From: Flavobacterium sp. SUN046
Lineage (GTDB): Bacteria; Bacteroidota; Bacteroidia; Flavobacteriales; Flavobacteriaceae
Assembly (NCBI RefSeq): GCF_028867965.1
Contig: NZ_JAPQNT010000006.1
Span: forward strand, 124,001 to 188,000
Direction of reading: 5' to 3'
Length of the DNA stretch: 64,000 nucleotides
In this document: one piece after another, positions 45,840 through 54,054 of the stretch
Layout of the letters: every line of letters begins with the position of its first letter
Position numbering within the stretch: position 1 is the stretch's first letter
Made by a program: the position numbers and the translations under genes
Notes under the pieces: model-generated
Seen by the model: only the letters and a program-made list of their open reading frames with translations
Database searches by the model: none
Told to the model about the DNA's origin: nothing

Positions 45840-46241
45840 ATGGAAACTAGAGATTTAATGGTATTGGAATTAAGAGGTGAAACAATAGGAATGATTTCTA
45901 ATCAATCATCACCCGAAGAATTATTTCAAAATAAAACATTACGCCCAATTTTAAAAGTCCAAAATGACTTGTTTATTGAAGTTTTTAGAAATTATGCCAT
46001 AAAGCAAAAAAATGTTTTTTTTACTTTAAATCCTGAAAAGAAAAATGCTTATATTGAAAACGTAATTCAACGTGACATTAAGTTTAGAAATTCACTAAAA
46101 GGAATTGTAATTGCATTATTTACATTTGAAGAATACAATGAATACATTAAAAACTCTTCTAATTTAAACAAGCGAATGATGAACATGCTTATCGAACGAT
46201 TGAAAAGTCAGTTGTTGTTGTTTGAAAATGTTGTTGCTTGA
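45840..46241 (+). CDS. Conserved 133-aa protein of unknown function
   Basis: A 133-residue cytoplasmic helical protein. Homologues in Flavobacteria are frequently labelled glyoxalase, but I see no metal-binding His/Glu motif or vicinal-oxygen-chelate repeat that would support it. Conserved-looking elements are FQNKTLRPILKVQNDLFIEV and NKRMMNMLIERLKSQ. Begins 20 bp after the OmpA terminator. Confidence 0.7.
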   Translation: METRDLMVLELRGETIGMISNQSSPEELFQNKTLRPILKVQNDLFIEVFRNYAIKQKNVFFTLNPEKKNAYIENVIQRDIKFRNSLKGIVIALFTFEEYNEYIKNSSNLNKRMMNMLIERLKSQLLLFENVVA

Positions 46242-46322
46242 TTATAAGAAGTTTGTATTTATATCGGAACTATCGTTTTACCTTATTTAATTTATAACCA
46301 ACCTACTCTATCAAAATTAAAA

Positions 46323-46805
46323 TCATTCTGCTTTATTAACTTTTTCAGGTAATGTAGCGCCAGTATTTTCTCTAATTTCAGTATGACGAATTTCTCCTCC
46401 AGAAGTGCCTGTTTGCATAGCTAATAATACAGCAACTAATGCAACTGTAGCTGCTATGTATGAAACTAAATTTGCTTTAGCCTTATTTTTTACATTGGTA
46501 TAGATTCCGAAAATTGAAATAATTCCTAATACGTAAAGCACAATTGCTAGTTTTTCGGCCATTTCTTCGTGCTCGTGTATAATTTTTCTGCCAATGTTAG
46601 GCATATCTTTAACCATATCTTCAGCTCCATCACCAGTTGCCATACTTGCAAAAGCAAATAAAGCGGCAACAATAAACAAGCTATAAGCAGTGTTTTTTAT
46701 CGTGTTATTTTTAAAAAACAATCCAAAAATAATTATCCCAAGTCCAAAAATGGTTCCTATAATTGGAAAGTGATTTACAATCATGTGTAAGTGTGCCTCA
46801 TTCAT
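46323..46805 (-). CDS. DUF2231-like integral membrane protein
   Basis: A 160-residue protein with four transmembrane helices. His residues cluster in the first (NEAHLHMIVNHFPIIG) and in a loop (HEHEEMAEKL), as in DUF2231 proteins suspected of binding haem or metal. The tail GGEIRHTEIREN is likely periplasmic. It starts 11 bp after the histidine kinase stop, completing a regulator-kinase-membrane protein operon, so it is a candidate target or sensor partner of that two-component system. Confidence 0.72.
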   Translation of the reverse strand: MNEAHLHMIVNHFPIIGTIFGLGIIIFGLFFKNNTIKNTAYSLFIVAALFAFASMATGDGAEDMVKDMPNIGRKIIHEHEEMAEKLAIVLYVLGIISIFGIYTNVKNKAKANLVSYIAATVALVAVLLAMQTGTSGGEIRHTEIRENTGATLPEKVNKAE

Positions 46806-46816
46806 AATCTAATTTT

Positions 46817-48208
46817 TTAAAATTTGTCTAATATACTCAATTTAAGAGTTGTTCCGTTATTTTGTTCGCTAAAAATCTCTATTTCAATCAACAAAATAGC
46901 ACACAATCGTTTAGCAATAGACAATCCTAAACCTGTTCCTTTTATTTCAGGATAATTGGTTGAGTTAGAAGTTCTATAAAATGAATTAAACACTTTGTCC
47001 AATTCATTTGGTGCAATTCCGATTCCGTTATCGACAACTTTTAAAATTGTGGTAGATTTTATTTTTTCTATAACTACTTCTACTCTACCATTATCTTTAG
47101 AATATTTCAATGCATTAGAAATTAAATTATTTAATATTATGGAGAAAAAATAAATATCTGTTTCAACAAAATAATCGTTAGAATAATTTTCAATAAGTGT
47201 AAGATTTCGTTTGTTTGCTTTATTTTCAAATCGTTTGATAGCATCTTTTATGCAATCATTCAAACATATTTTTTCAATATTCAGTGATTGCTTTTGGTTT
47301 TCAAATCGCGCTAACAGTAATAATTGATCAACCAAATTATTGATTCTATCAACTTCAGAAATACATAAATTTATTTTTTGTTGGTATTCTTCTGTATTTC
47401 TTGGCTTTCTAATTAGTACTTCCAATGTGCCTTTAATTACTGCTAACGGAGTTCTAAGTTCGTGAGAAGCGTCTGAAGTAAATTGTTTTTCTCTATCAAT
47501 TGTGGCTTCAATTCTATCTAACAAATTATTTATAGTTTGTGATAATATAAAAAGTTCATCTTTATTTTTGGGCAATTCAATTCTAGATTTTAAATTATCA
47601 TTAGTAATTGCGTTTGAAGTTGTAATTATAGAATTAATTGGCTTAATGCTTCTGCCAGCAATAAATTGAGCAACAAAAAACAACAATAAAAGCACAATTG
47701 GAAATAAAATAAACAGAATGTTTTTTAGATTATCAACAACATTAATAGCTTCTCCTAATGAAACAGCTACAATTAAATAGCCACTAATTTTATTTTTAAA
47801 AAATAACGGCACCTGAATTTGTCGAACATATTTTCCTGATAATTTAAAATTGGTTTCTTTATTTTTTAAAACTTTATAATTAAAAATTAAGGTGTGTTTT
47901 TTTAAATTTTCCGATTTTTCAATAATCGTTCCAACGGAATTAGTAAGTTGCAAAAAAATTGGATCTACCGAAACTTCATTGTGCTCGCCTTGCATCCAAT
48001 CATCTTTATCTGTAAGTTGAATAGCGTTTTCTGAAATTTTAATTCGTTCAATATTTTCTTTTATTTCCGAATTGATTTCGTTATTTACATTATTAAAAAC
48101 AGTTAAAGAAACAATAGTATAAATTGAAAAAAATACCACAAAAATCAACATCGCTGCCGAAATAATATAGTAAAATGCAATCCTGTTTTTTAAAGAAAAT
48201 TTATTCAT
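46817..48208 (-). CDS. Sensor histidine kinase (HAMP/HisKA/HATPase)
   Basis: A 463-residue kinase: TM1 at about 12-33, a periplasmic sensor of about 125 residues, TM2 near 160-180, HAMP, HisKA with the H-box FTSDASHELRTPLAVIKG (His near 249) and HATPase with N-box NNLISNALKYS and G-boxes DNGIGIAP and GTGLGLSI. The sensed signal is unknown. It lies 6 bp after its OmpR-type regulator. Confidence 0.95.
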   Translation of the reverse strand: MNKFSLKNRIAFYYIISAAMLIFVVFFSIYTIVSLTVFNNVNNEINSEIKENIERIKISENAIQLTDKDDWMQGEHNEVSVDPIFLQLTNSVGTIIEKSENLKKHTLIFNYKVLKNKETNFKLSGKYVRQIQVPLFFKNKISGYLIVAVSLGEAINVVDNLKNILFILFPIVLLLLFFVAQFIAGRSIKPINSIITTSNAITNDNLKSRIELPKNKDELFILSQTINNLLDRIEATIDREKQFTSDASHELRTPLAVIKGTLEVLIRKPRNTEEYQQKINLCISEVDRINNLVDQLLLLARFENQKQSLNIEKICLNDCIKDAIKRFENKANKRNLTLIENYSNDYFVETDIYFFSIILNNLISNALKYSKDNGRVEVVIEKIKSTTILKVVDNGIGIAPNELDKVFNSFYRTSNSTNYPEIKGTGLGLSIAKRLCAILLIEIEIFSEQNNGTTLKLSILDKF

Positions 48209-48214
48209 TTTATA

Positions 48215-48874
48215 TTAATCATTCGCAATATATCCAACACCGCGAATTGTTTTTACACAATCATTATCTTTATTAATAGTAAGTTTTTTTCTAATAGCAT
48301 TCATGAAAACATCAATTACACCAGTATCATATTCAAAATAAATGTTCCAAACATTTTCAATTATTTCGGTTCTTGAGCAAACTCGTCCTTTATTTTTTAT
48401 CAAATAACTTAGTAATTCAAATTCGCGCTGGGTTAATGAAATTTCCTTTTCATTGTTAAAAACTTGATGCTTAGAAAGATCTAATTTTATTGTTCCTAAT
48501 GTAAGTATGTCATTTTCACTATTTCTAAAATGAATTTTAACTCGCTCCAACAATTCTTCAAAACTGAAAGGTTTTTTTATATAATCGTTTGCTCCAGCTT
48601 TCAAACCTTCGATTGTTTCTTGAATAGTATCTTTAGCCGTTAAAAATAAGATCGGTGTATTTTTATCTTTTTCTCTTATTTTTTTACAAATTTCTAAACC
48701 CGAAATTTTTGGTAACATCCAATCTAATAAAATTAAATCAACTTGTTTTGTTGTGGCAAATTCCAACCCAATTAAACCATTATTTGCAACAATAACTTCA
48801 TATCCTTCTTCTTCTAATCCTTGGCTTAAAAAATTTGAAATTCCGATTTCGTCTTCAACAATTAATATTTTCAT
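48215..48874 (-). CDS. OmpR/PhoB-family response regulator
   Basis: A 219-residue regulator from ATG 48874 (MKILIVEDE); a TTG two codons upstream is not used. The receiver has Asp51 in LILLDWMLP, the acidic pocket Glu7-Asp8 and Lys in KKPFSFEEL. The C-terminal winged helix binds DNA (SLTQREFELLSYLIKNKG and TIRGVGYI). It is first in a three-gene operon with kinase and DUF2231-like protein, under a full promoter. Confidence 0.95.
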   Translation of the reverse strand: MKILIVEDEIGISNFLSQGLEEEGYEVIVANNGLIGLEFATTKQVDLILLDWMLPKISGLEICKKIREKDKNTPILFLTAKDTIQETIEGLKAGANDYIKKPFSFEELLERVKIHFRNSENDILTLGTIKLDLSKHQVFNNEKEISLTQREFELLSYLIKNKGRVCSRTEIIENVWNIYFEYDTGVIDVFMNAIRKKLTINKDNDCVKTIRGVGYIAND

Positions 48875-48919
48875 AAACAATTGATTTTATTTCAAATAGA
48901 ATTAGAAATTTATTAGTTC

Positions 48920-48950
48920 CAAATTTAGTTGAAATCATGTTACAATACAA
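48920..48950 (-). promoter_or_regulatory. Promoter of the two-component operon
   Basis: On the minus strand TTG (48950-48948), a 20-bp spacer and TAAATTTG (48927-48920), 45 bp upstream of the regulator start. Both boxes fit the Bacteroidetes consensus. Confidence 0.6.
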
Positions 48951-49044
48951 AATAACATATTTTCTTTTTCAGAAATTTAATCTGCCAACAAAGTTAAGTC
49001 AATCTTAATTTGAGATAAAAACCAAGTTTGAAATCAGTTTTTTA

Positions 49045-49052
49045 TACCTTTG
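49045..49052 (+). promoter_or_regulatory. -7 element for the LtaS-like gene
   Basis: TACCTTTG matches TAnnTTTG, 16 bp upstream of the ATG. The nearest -33 TTG is only 14 bp away, so the upstream box is weak. Confidence 0.4.
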
Positions 49053-49068
49053 TAAAAAATCACAATCA

Positions 49069-51162
49069 ATGCAATTATTCCAAAAGAAGTCGCCGTTTTA
49101 CAATCTTGCCTTTTTTTATATCCTAGTAAGTTTAATAACTCGGCTAGTTTTGCTCTTCCATCCTATTACGCAAACGAGTTTTACAATAATTGATAGCTTT
49201 AAAATATTTATTTTCGGATTCATTTCAGACTTATTTGTTTTTATAGTTGCAAGTGCTTTTTTGTGGTTGTATTTGCTGTTTTTATCCAACTCTAAATTTC
49301 ATAAACCTTGGGGTTATTTAATTTTCGGACTATTCGTTTGTTTATTATTATATCTTTTATCAGGAAAATCAATACTTCATGAATATGGTGGTTCGTTACC
49401 CGAAATCGGAATTGCATTTGTTTCCTTAAAAACAATATTATTCGGATTGCTCCTATTTTTACCAAAATACCGTAAACAAATACGATTCACATTATTTTCA
49501 ATTACAATTTTCATTTTTGTTTTGATCATTATTCAAAATGCAATTAGTGAATACTTCTTTTGGAATGAATTTGGCGTTCGTTACAATTTTATTGCTGTTG
49601 ATTATTTGGTATACACCAATACCGTTATCGGAAATATTATGGAATCTTATCCGGTAATTCCGTTATTTATTGGTGTCGGAATTTTATCATTAATTGCAAC
49701 ATTTATTGTTGTAAAAAAATCGAAAGCTTATTTAGACAATTTACCATCATTTGTTGACAAATTAAAAAATCTTGGCGTTTACATAGTCTTATTTATTATT
49801 TCATTAATTGCAATTCCAAATCTTGCTAAACTTCAAAATTCTAGTAATGTTTTTGCAAATGAGTTACAAGCCAACGGACTTTATAAATTCTATTTAGCGT
49901 TCATGAATAGTGAATTAGATTATGATAAATTTTATAAAACTTTGCCCGAAAAAGAAGCATTTGCATTATTACATGAACAAATACCCGGAATTAGTAATGA
50001 TTCTTCTTTACGAAAAATTCAAAGTGATGCTGCCGAAAATCATAAAAATGTAGTCTTAATTACAATCGAAAGTTACAGTGCCGATTTTATGAAAGCCTAC
50101 GGAAATGACCAAAATATTACTCCGTTTTTAGATTCATTGGCTAATAAAAGTTTGCTTTTTACCAATTTTTATGCTGTTGGAAATAGAACCGTTCGTGGTT
50201 TAGAATCGGTTACACTTTGTTTGCCTCCAACTGCTGGTGAAAGTGTTGTTAAACGTGTTGACAATAAAAATAAATTTTCAACTGGAAGTATTTTTAAACA
50301 AAAAGGTTACAGCGTAAAATTTCTTTATGGTGGCGATGCCTATTTTGATAATATGGGCGATTTCTTTGGCGGAAATGGCTACGATATTGTAGATAAGAAA
50401 ACTTTCAAACCCGAAGAAATCACGTTTTCAAACGTTTGGGGCGTTTGTGATGAAGACATGGCAAACAAAGCCATCAAGGTCATGAATGAAGAAGCCAAAA
50501 CTGGAAAACCATTTTTCAATCATTGGATGACTGTTAGTAATCACAGACCGTTTACATATCCTGATGGCAAAATTGATATCGATGCTCATGCCAAATCTCG
50601 TGAAGGTGGCGTAAAATATACCGATTATTCATTGCGTAAATTCTTTGCTATGGCTGAAAAACAAACTTGGTTTAAGAATACAGTTTTTGTAATTCTAGCC
50701 GATCATTGTGCGTCAAGTTCTGGAAAAACTGAACTTCCTGCTGACAAATATAGAATTCCTGCAATGATTTATTCGCCTGGATTCATTGAGCCAAAACAGT
50801 ACACTAATTTGATGTCGCAAATAGATATTATGCCAACTTTATTCGGATTATTGAATTTCAATTATCAAAGTAAATTTTATGGTCAAGATGTATTAAAACC
50901 TGATTACAAACCACGAGCATTAATTGCAACTTATCAAGACTTAGGTTTAATTAAAGACAATATTTTAACTATAATTTCACCAGTTAGAAAAGCAAAACAA
51001 TTTCAATTGACACTGCAACCAAAAGAAGGATTGCAACCTAATTTTCAATTGTATTATGAGCAAAAACCATTAGAAAAAGAACGAACTGATTTAATTAATC
51101 AAACCATTTCTTATTATCAAACGGCTTCGTATATGTTGAAAAAGAAAAAGTATCAAAAATAG
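49069..51162 (+). CDS. LtaS-like sulfatase-fold membrane enzyme
   Basis: A 697-residue protein with about five N-terminal transmembrane helices and an exported sulfatase/alkaline-phosphatase-fold domain. Metal and nucleophile motifs are TIESYSADFM (Glu) and NRTVRGLE (Thr374, aligned with the LtaS nucleophile). Others are NHWMTVSNHRPFTYP (His) and LADHCASSS (Asp-His). Gram-negative Bacteroidetes have no lipoteichoic acid, so the real reaction is probably phosphoglycerol or phosphoethanolamine transfer to an envelope glycan or lipid. Monocistronic with promoter and terminator. Confidence 0.86.
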   Translation: MQLFQKKSPFYNLAFFYILVSLITRLVLLFHPITQTSFTIIDSFKIFIFGFISDLFVFIVASAFLWLYLLFLSNSKFHKPWGYLIFGLFVCLLLYLLSGKSILHEYGGSLPEIGIAFVSLKTILFGLLLFLPKYRKQIRFTLFSITIFIFVLIIIQNAISEYFFWNEFGVRYNFIAVDYLVYTNTVIGNIMESYPVIPLFIGVGILSLIATFIVVKKSKAYLDNLPSFVDKLKNLGVYIVLFIISLIAIPNLAKLQNSSNVFANELQANGLYKFYLAFMNSELDYDKFYKTLPEKEAFALLHEQIPGISNDSSLRKIQSDAAENHKNVVLITIESYSADFMKAYGNDQNITPFLDSLANKSLLFTNFYAVGNRTVRGLESVTLCLPPTAGESVVKRVDNKNKFSTGSIFKQKGYSVKFLYGGDAYFDNMGDFFGGNGYDIVDKKTFKPEEITFSNVWGVCDEDMANKAIKVMNEEAKTGKPFFNHWMTVSNHRPFTYPDGKIDIDAHAKSREGGVKYTDYSLRKFFAMAEKQTWFKNTVFVILADHCASSSGKTELPADKYRIPAMIYSPGFIEPKQYTNLMSQIDIMPTLFGLLNFNYQSKFYGQDVLKPDYKPRALIATYQDLGLIKDNILTIISPVRKAKQFQLTLQPKEGLQPNFQLYYEQKPLEKERTDLINQTISYYQTASYMLKKKKYQK

Positions 51163-51169
51163 TTGTTTC

Positions 51170-51208
51170 AAAAAAAATCCTGATTGAAGAACAATCAGGA
51201 TTTTTTTT
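51170..51208. terminator. Bidirectional terminator after the LtaS-like gene
   Basis: A 17-bp perfect stem (arms 51170-51186 and 51192-51208; core ATCCTGATTG) with loop AAGAA and A/T runs on both sides, between two converging genes. Confidence 0.92.
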
Positions 51209-51226
51209 AAACTATAAAGCAATCAA

Positions 51227-52645
51227 TTACAACTTAATGTCATTGTAGGTTACAAAAACCATTTTACCATCATCATATTTCTTTGCTAAAAGTAATTTGC
51301 TACTATCGGCATAATAATGGCATAATTGGTTGATGTAATTTCCGTATTTGAACTCGTTGTCTTCATATACAACGTTAATACTGGCTTTTTGTTCTCTCGT
51401 AAAATCAGGAACATTTAATTTGAAAAATCCAGAAGTGTTTCCTAAATTTAGGTAATAACTTCCTCTAAAATTTATCAATCCGAAAGAATTAAATATATCA
51501 GCAAGATTTCCTGTTTCATTCAAACCGACTTTAGTTTTGAATTTCCCATCCAATCCTAAAACAATCAAACTAGATTGTCCATAATAATAAACCGGAACTG
51601 TAAACGCAGAATTAGGAAAAGTTGGATCTGGTTTTGTTCCAGCTTTGTATTTTGGATCTACAAATAAATGAATTTCGTTATTTTGGATATTCACATTTCT
51701 AATAACTACATCTGCAATATCTTTGATAGAATTGAATCCGTCAATATCATTATTTTGAAGAATTTTACCCAATTGTAAATCATACAACATTAACGAACCA
51801 AAGTCACCACGACGAATTCCTTTAGCAGGATAATTAAACGCTACCAAATAATCTTGAGTTCCAATAGAAATTGCAGTTGGTTTTTGAAGTTTTAATGCAA
51901 CTCCAAAATCTTTATTCTCAATTCCGTTTGTATCAGCAATTGCTAAAACATTATTATAGCCAACTTCTTTAACCGTTCTAACAAAAACAAATTTTCCAGA
52001 ATTAGTTAAAACTCTTTCATTGGTATTGGATTCAATTGGAAATGAAATTGTTTTTTTCCAAACAACCTCCAAAGTTTTAGTATCTAGAACGAAACACTCA
52101 TTATCTTCTGGATCTTTTTTAGTATTGTATTTTTGATAAACTATACCAATATAATTTCCATTTTGAGATTGCATCGAATACATTGATCCCGATTTAGATA
52201 ACGAAAGAATATCATATTCGGCAATTGTAGTAGTTGTAAATGTTCCCGATTTTTTGTCAAAAACTATTTTATCAATTTGATTTTTCTTAGTTTTATTAGA
52301 ATATCCTTGTGTGAAAACTACAAATTTATCCTCGCCAGATTGATATCCTCCAAGGTAATTGTGTAACGTAAACATATCCGTTAGCGGAAACTTCTGAATA
52401 AAAGTATCAACCAATTGATTTTTTTGATCAAATTTTCTAATAATCACTTGATGACTCGCCATCATTCCGTCAACATTAATAACCGATGCTAAATAATAAT
52501 TGTAGTTATCATTCAAAACCAATTGAAGATCCATTTCTGATTTAAAATCTACATCAAATTTGGTTCCCCAAAGTTTGGTTTGAGCATTAGCCGAAATGGC
52601 TAAAAATAAAACTAAAAAAGCTTTAAAAAATGTTTTCATATTCAT
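51227..52645 (-). CDS. Secreted protein of unknown function, coupled to its upstream neighbour
   Basis: A 472-residue protein with signal peptide (MNMKTFFKAFLVLFLAISANAQ). The mature part is beta-rich with repeating blocks of hydrophobic strands and turns, consistent with a propeller-like fold (for example KFVVFTQGYSN, NYIGIVYQKYN, YLVAFNYPAKG). I cannot assign it further. Its start overlaps the stop of the upstream gene by one base (TAATG), so the two are made together. No lipobox or catalytic motif. Confidence 0.8.
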   Translation of the reverse strand: MNMKTFFKAFLVLFLAISANAQTKLWGTKFDVDFKSEMDLQLVLNDNYNYYLASVINVDGMMASHQVIIRKFDQKNQLVDTFIQKFPLTDMFTLHNYLGGYQSGEDKFVVFTQGYSNKTKKNQIDKIVFDKKSGTFTTTTIAEYDILSLSKSGSMYSMQSQNGNYIGIVYQKYNTKKDPEDNECFVLDTKTLEVVWKKTISFPIESNTNERVLTNSGKFVFVRTVKEVGYNNVLAIADTNGIENKDFGVALKLQKPTAISIGTQDYLVAFNYPAKGIRRGDFGSLMLYDLQLGKILQNNDIDGFNSIKDIADVVIRNVNIQNNEIHLFVDPKYKAGTKPDPTFPNSAFTVPVYYYGQSSLIVLGLDGKFKTKVGLNETGNLADIFNSFGLINFRGSYYLNLGNTSGFFKLNVPDFTREQKASINVVYEDNEFKYGNYINQLCHYYADSSKLLLAKKYDDGKMVFVTYNDIKL

Positions 52646-53835
52646 TAGTTTTTGTAAACTTCAGCTTCAATTCGTTTCAATTCATTCTCATCGTCGTAAG
52701 ACAATTTCATATAAATTTGATTTTCTTGAAATTCATTTAAGTATTTTTCAGCTTCTGTTTTATTTCCTAATGCTAAATTCAAACGAATTAAATTGAAATA
52801 CACAAATTCAGCAATTTTATTATTGAAATCTGCTTTTTTGTCTTTGTAGTCAATTTTTGTCAAAGTTTCTTTCCAAATATCAATACCTTTTTGCATGTTG
52901 GTCATTGCTGAGGCATTAATTTGTGGATTTTGTGGATTCATTTTTTTCAAATTTGTAGTAACATAAATATCTGCTTTTTCTAAATCGTCATATTTACCTT
53001 TGTTTTTTACACTTTGAATTTTAACAGAACCTCTCATATTTTGGTAACCAAAATTATCATTCAAAAACTGATTAACAGCTGCCATTACTTTAGACAAATG
53101 ATTTTTCTCTTCTAATGGTTTGTTGATGTTGTTACTTGGTGAAGACGAAATGAATGCAAAATCTTGAAAAAATGTTTTGTTAATTTTTTCTACACCACCA
53201 ACTTTTACAACTAATTTAGTTGGTTGATTTGCAAAAGTTTGACCTGCATTATCTTGAAATTTCAATTTTTGAACATCTAAACTAATATCAACATAAGCGC
53301 CATCACGAGTAAAACCGTCAATTTTTACTTGAGTTGCCAACACATTATTATCTACAATAATATAATCGTTTAAGTTTGGTTCTCTGTAAACTGGTGGTTG
53401 TGGTTTATAATAAACTGGTTTTGATGGTGTAACTAATTTTGGATTTTTACCTTGATCAGTCATAGACAATCGTTCGAACATAGAAAGCTTTTTAAATTCG
53501 GCTGATTCTAAAGCGAATTTTTCATTAGCCTTAGCTACTTCTACAGTGTAATCATTTTGTTTTACTTTAAAATCTGCTTCGCTATCGGCTACAGTTTTAT
53601 CATAATTTTTCAATTCATTTTGAAAATCAAGTTTCGATTGTGCAATTACATCTTCCGTTTTAAGGCTGTAAGGCGATGTTACGGTAACTTTAAATTGTCT
53701 TGAAGCTGCTTCAATAGGAGTTTTTGGTGCTTTTAAAACGGCAAAATCTACCATTTCTGCTGATACACTTTGAGACTGCACAGTAATTACTGTTGCTAAA
53801 AGTGTTAATGATACTAGTAATCTTCTAAAATTCAT
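52645..53835 (-). CDS. Secreted protein of unknown function, first of a coupled pair
   Basis: A 396-residue protein from ATG 53835 (signal peptide ending near TVQSQSVSA); an in-frame start nine codons upstream is not used. The central region contains a coiled, charged segment followed by a Pro-rich stretch (KPVYYKPQPPVYREP) and beta-rich sequence. The C-terminal about 80 residues look like a TPR-like helical pair (KADFNNKIAEFVYFNLIRL). No family recognised. Coupled by a one-base overlap to the next gene. Confidence 0.78.
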   Translation of the reverse strand: MNFRRLLVSLTLLATVITVQSQSVSAEMVDFAVLKAPKTPIEAASRQFKVTVTSPYSLKTEDVIAQSKLDFQNELKNYDKTVADSEADFKVKQNDYTVEVAKANEKFALESAEFKKLSMFERLSMTDQGKNPKLVTPSKPVYYKPQPPVYREPNLNDYIIVDNNVLATQVKIDGFTRDGAYVDISLDVQKLKFQDNAGQTFANQPTKLVVKVGGVEKINKTFFQDFAFISSSPSNNINKPLEEKNHLSKVMAAVNQFLNDNFGYQNMRGSVKIQSVKNKGKYDDLEKADIYVTTNLKKMNPQNPQINASAMTNMQKGIDIWKETLTKIDYKDKKADFNNKIAEFVYFNLIRLNLALGNKTEAEKYLNEFQENQIYMKLSYDDENELKRIEAEVYKN

Positions 53836-53923
53836 TGTTTTATAGTTTTTTAATTTTGTCAAAAATAGTTAAATTAATTTGAAATATAATCAACTAAAAA
53901 AAATGTTTAACTTATTAAAAATG

Positions 53924-53968
53924 AAAACTCCACGACATAATTCTAATTGAATTTATCATGGAGTTTTT
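53924..53968 (-). terminator. Probable terminator of the VWA-like gene
   Basis: Arms AAAACTCCA (53924-53932) and TGGAGTTTT (53959-53967) with a 26-nt loop. On the minus strand the stem is followed by TTTTCATTTTT, so it can end the upstream gene. Long loop, moderate support. Confidence 0.55.
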
Positions 53969-54054
53969 AAAGCTAAAGTCTAACTTAACTATGAAGCAAA
54001 CTTACAGCATATTTTAGAATTGGATATACGTAGTTTTACGTGTTTTTTTTAAAC

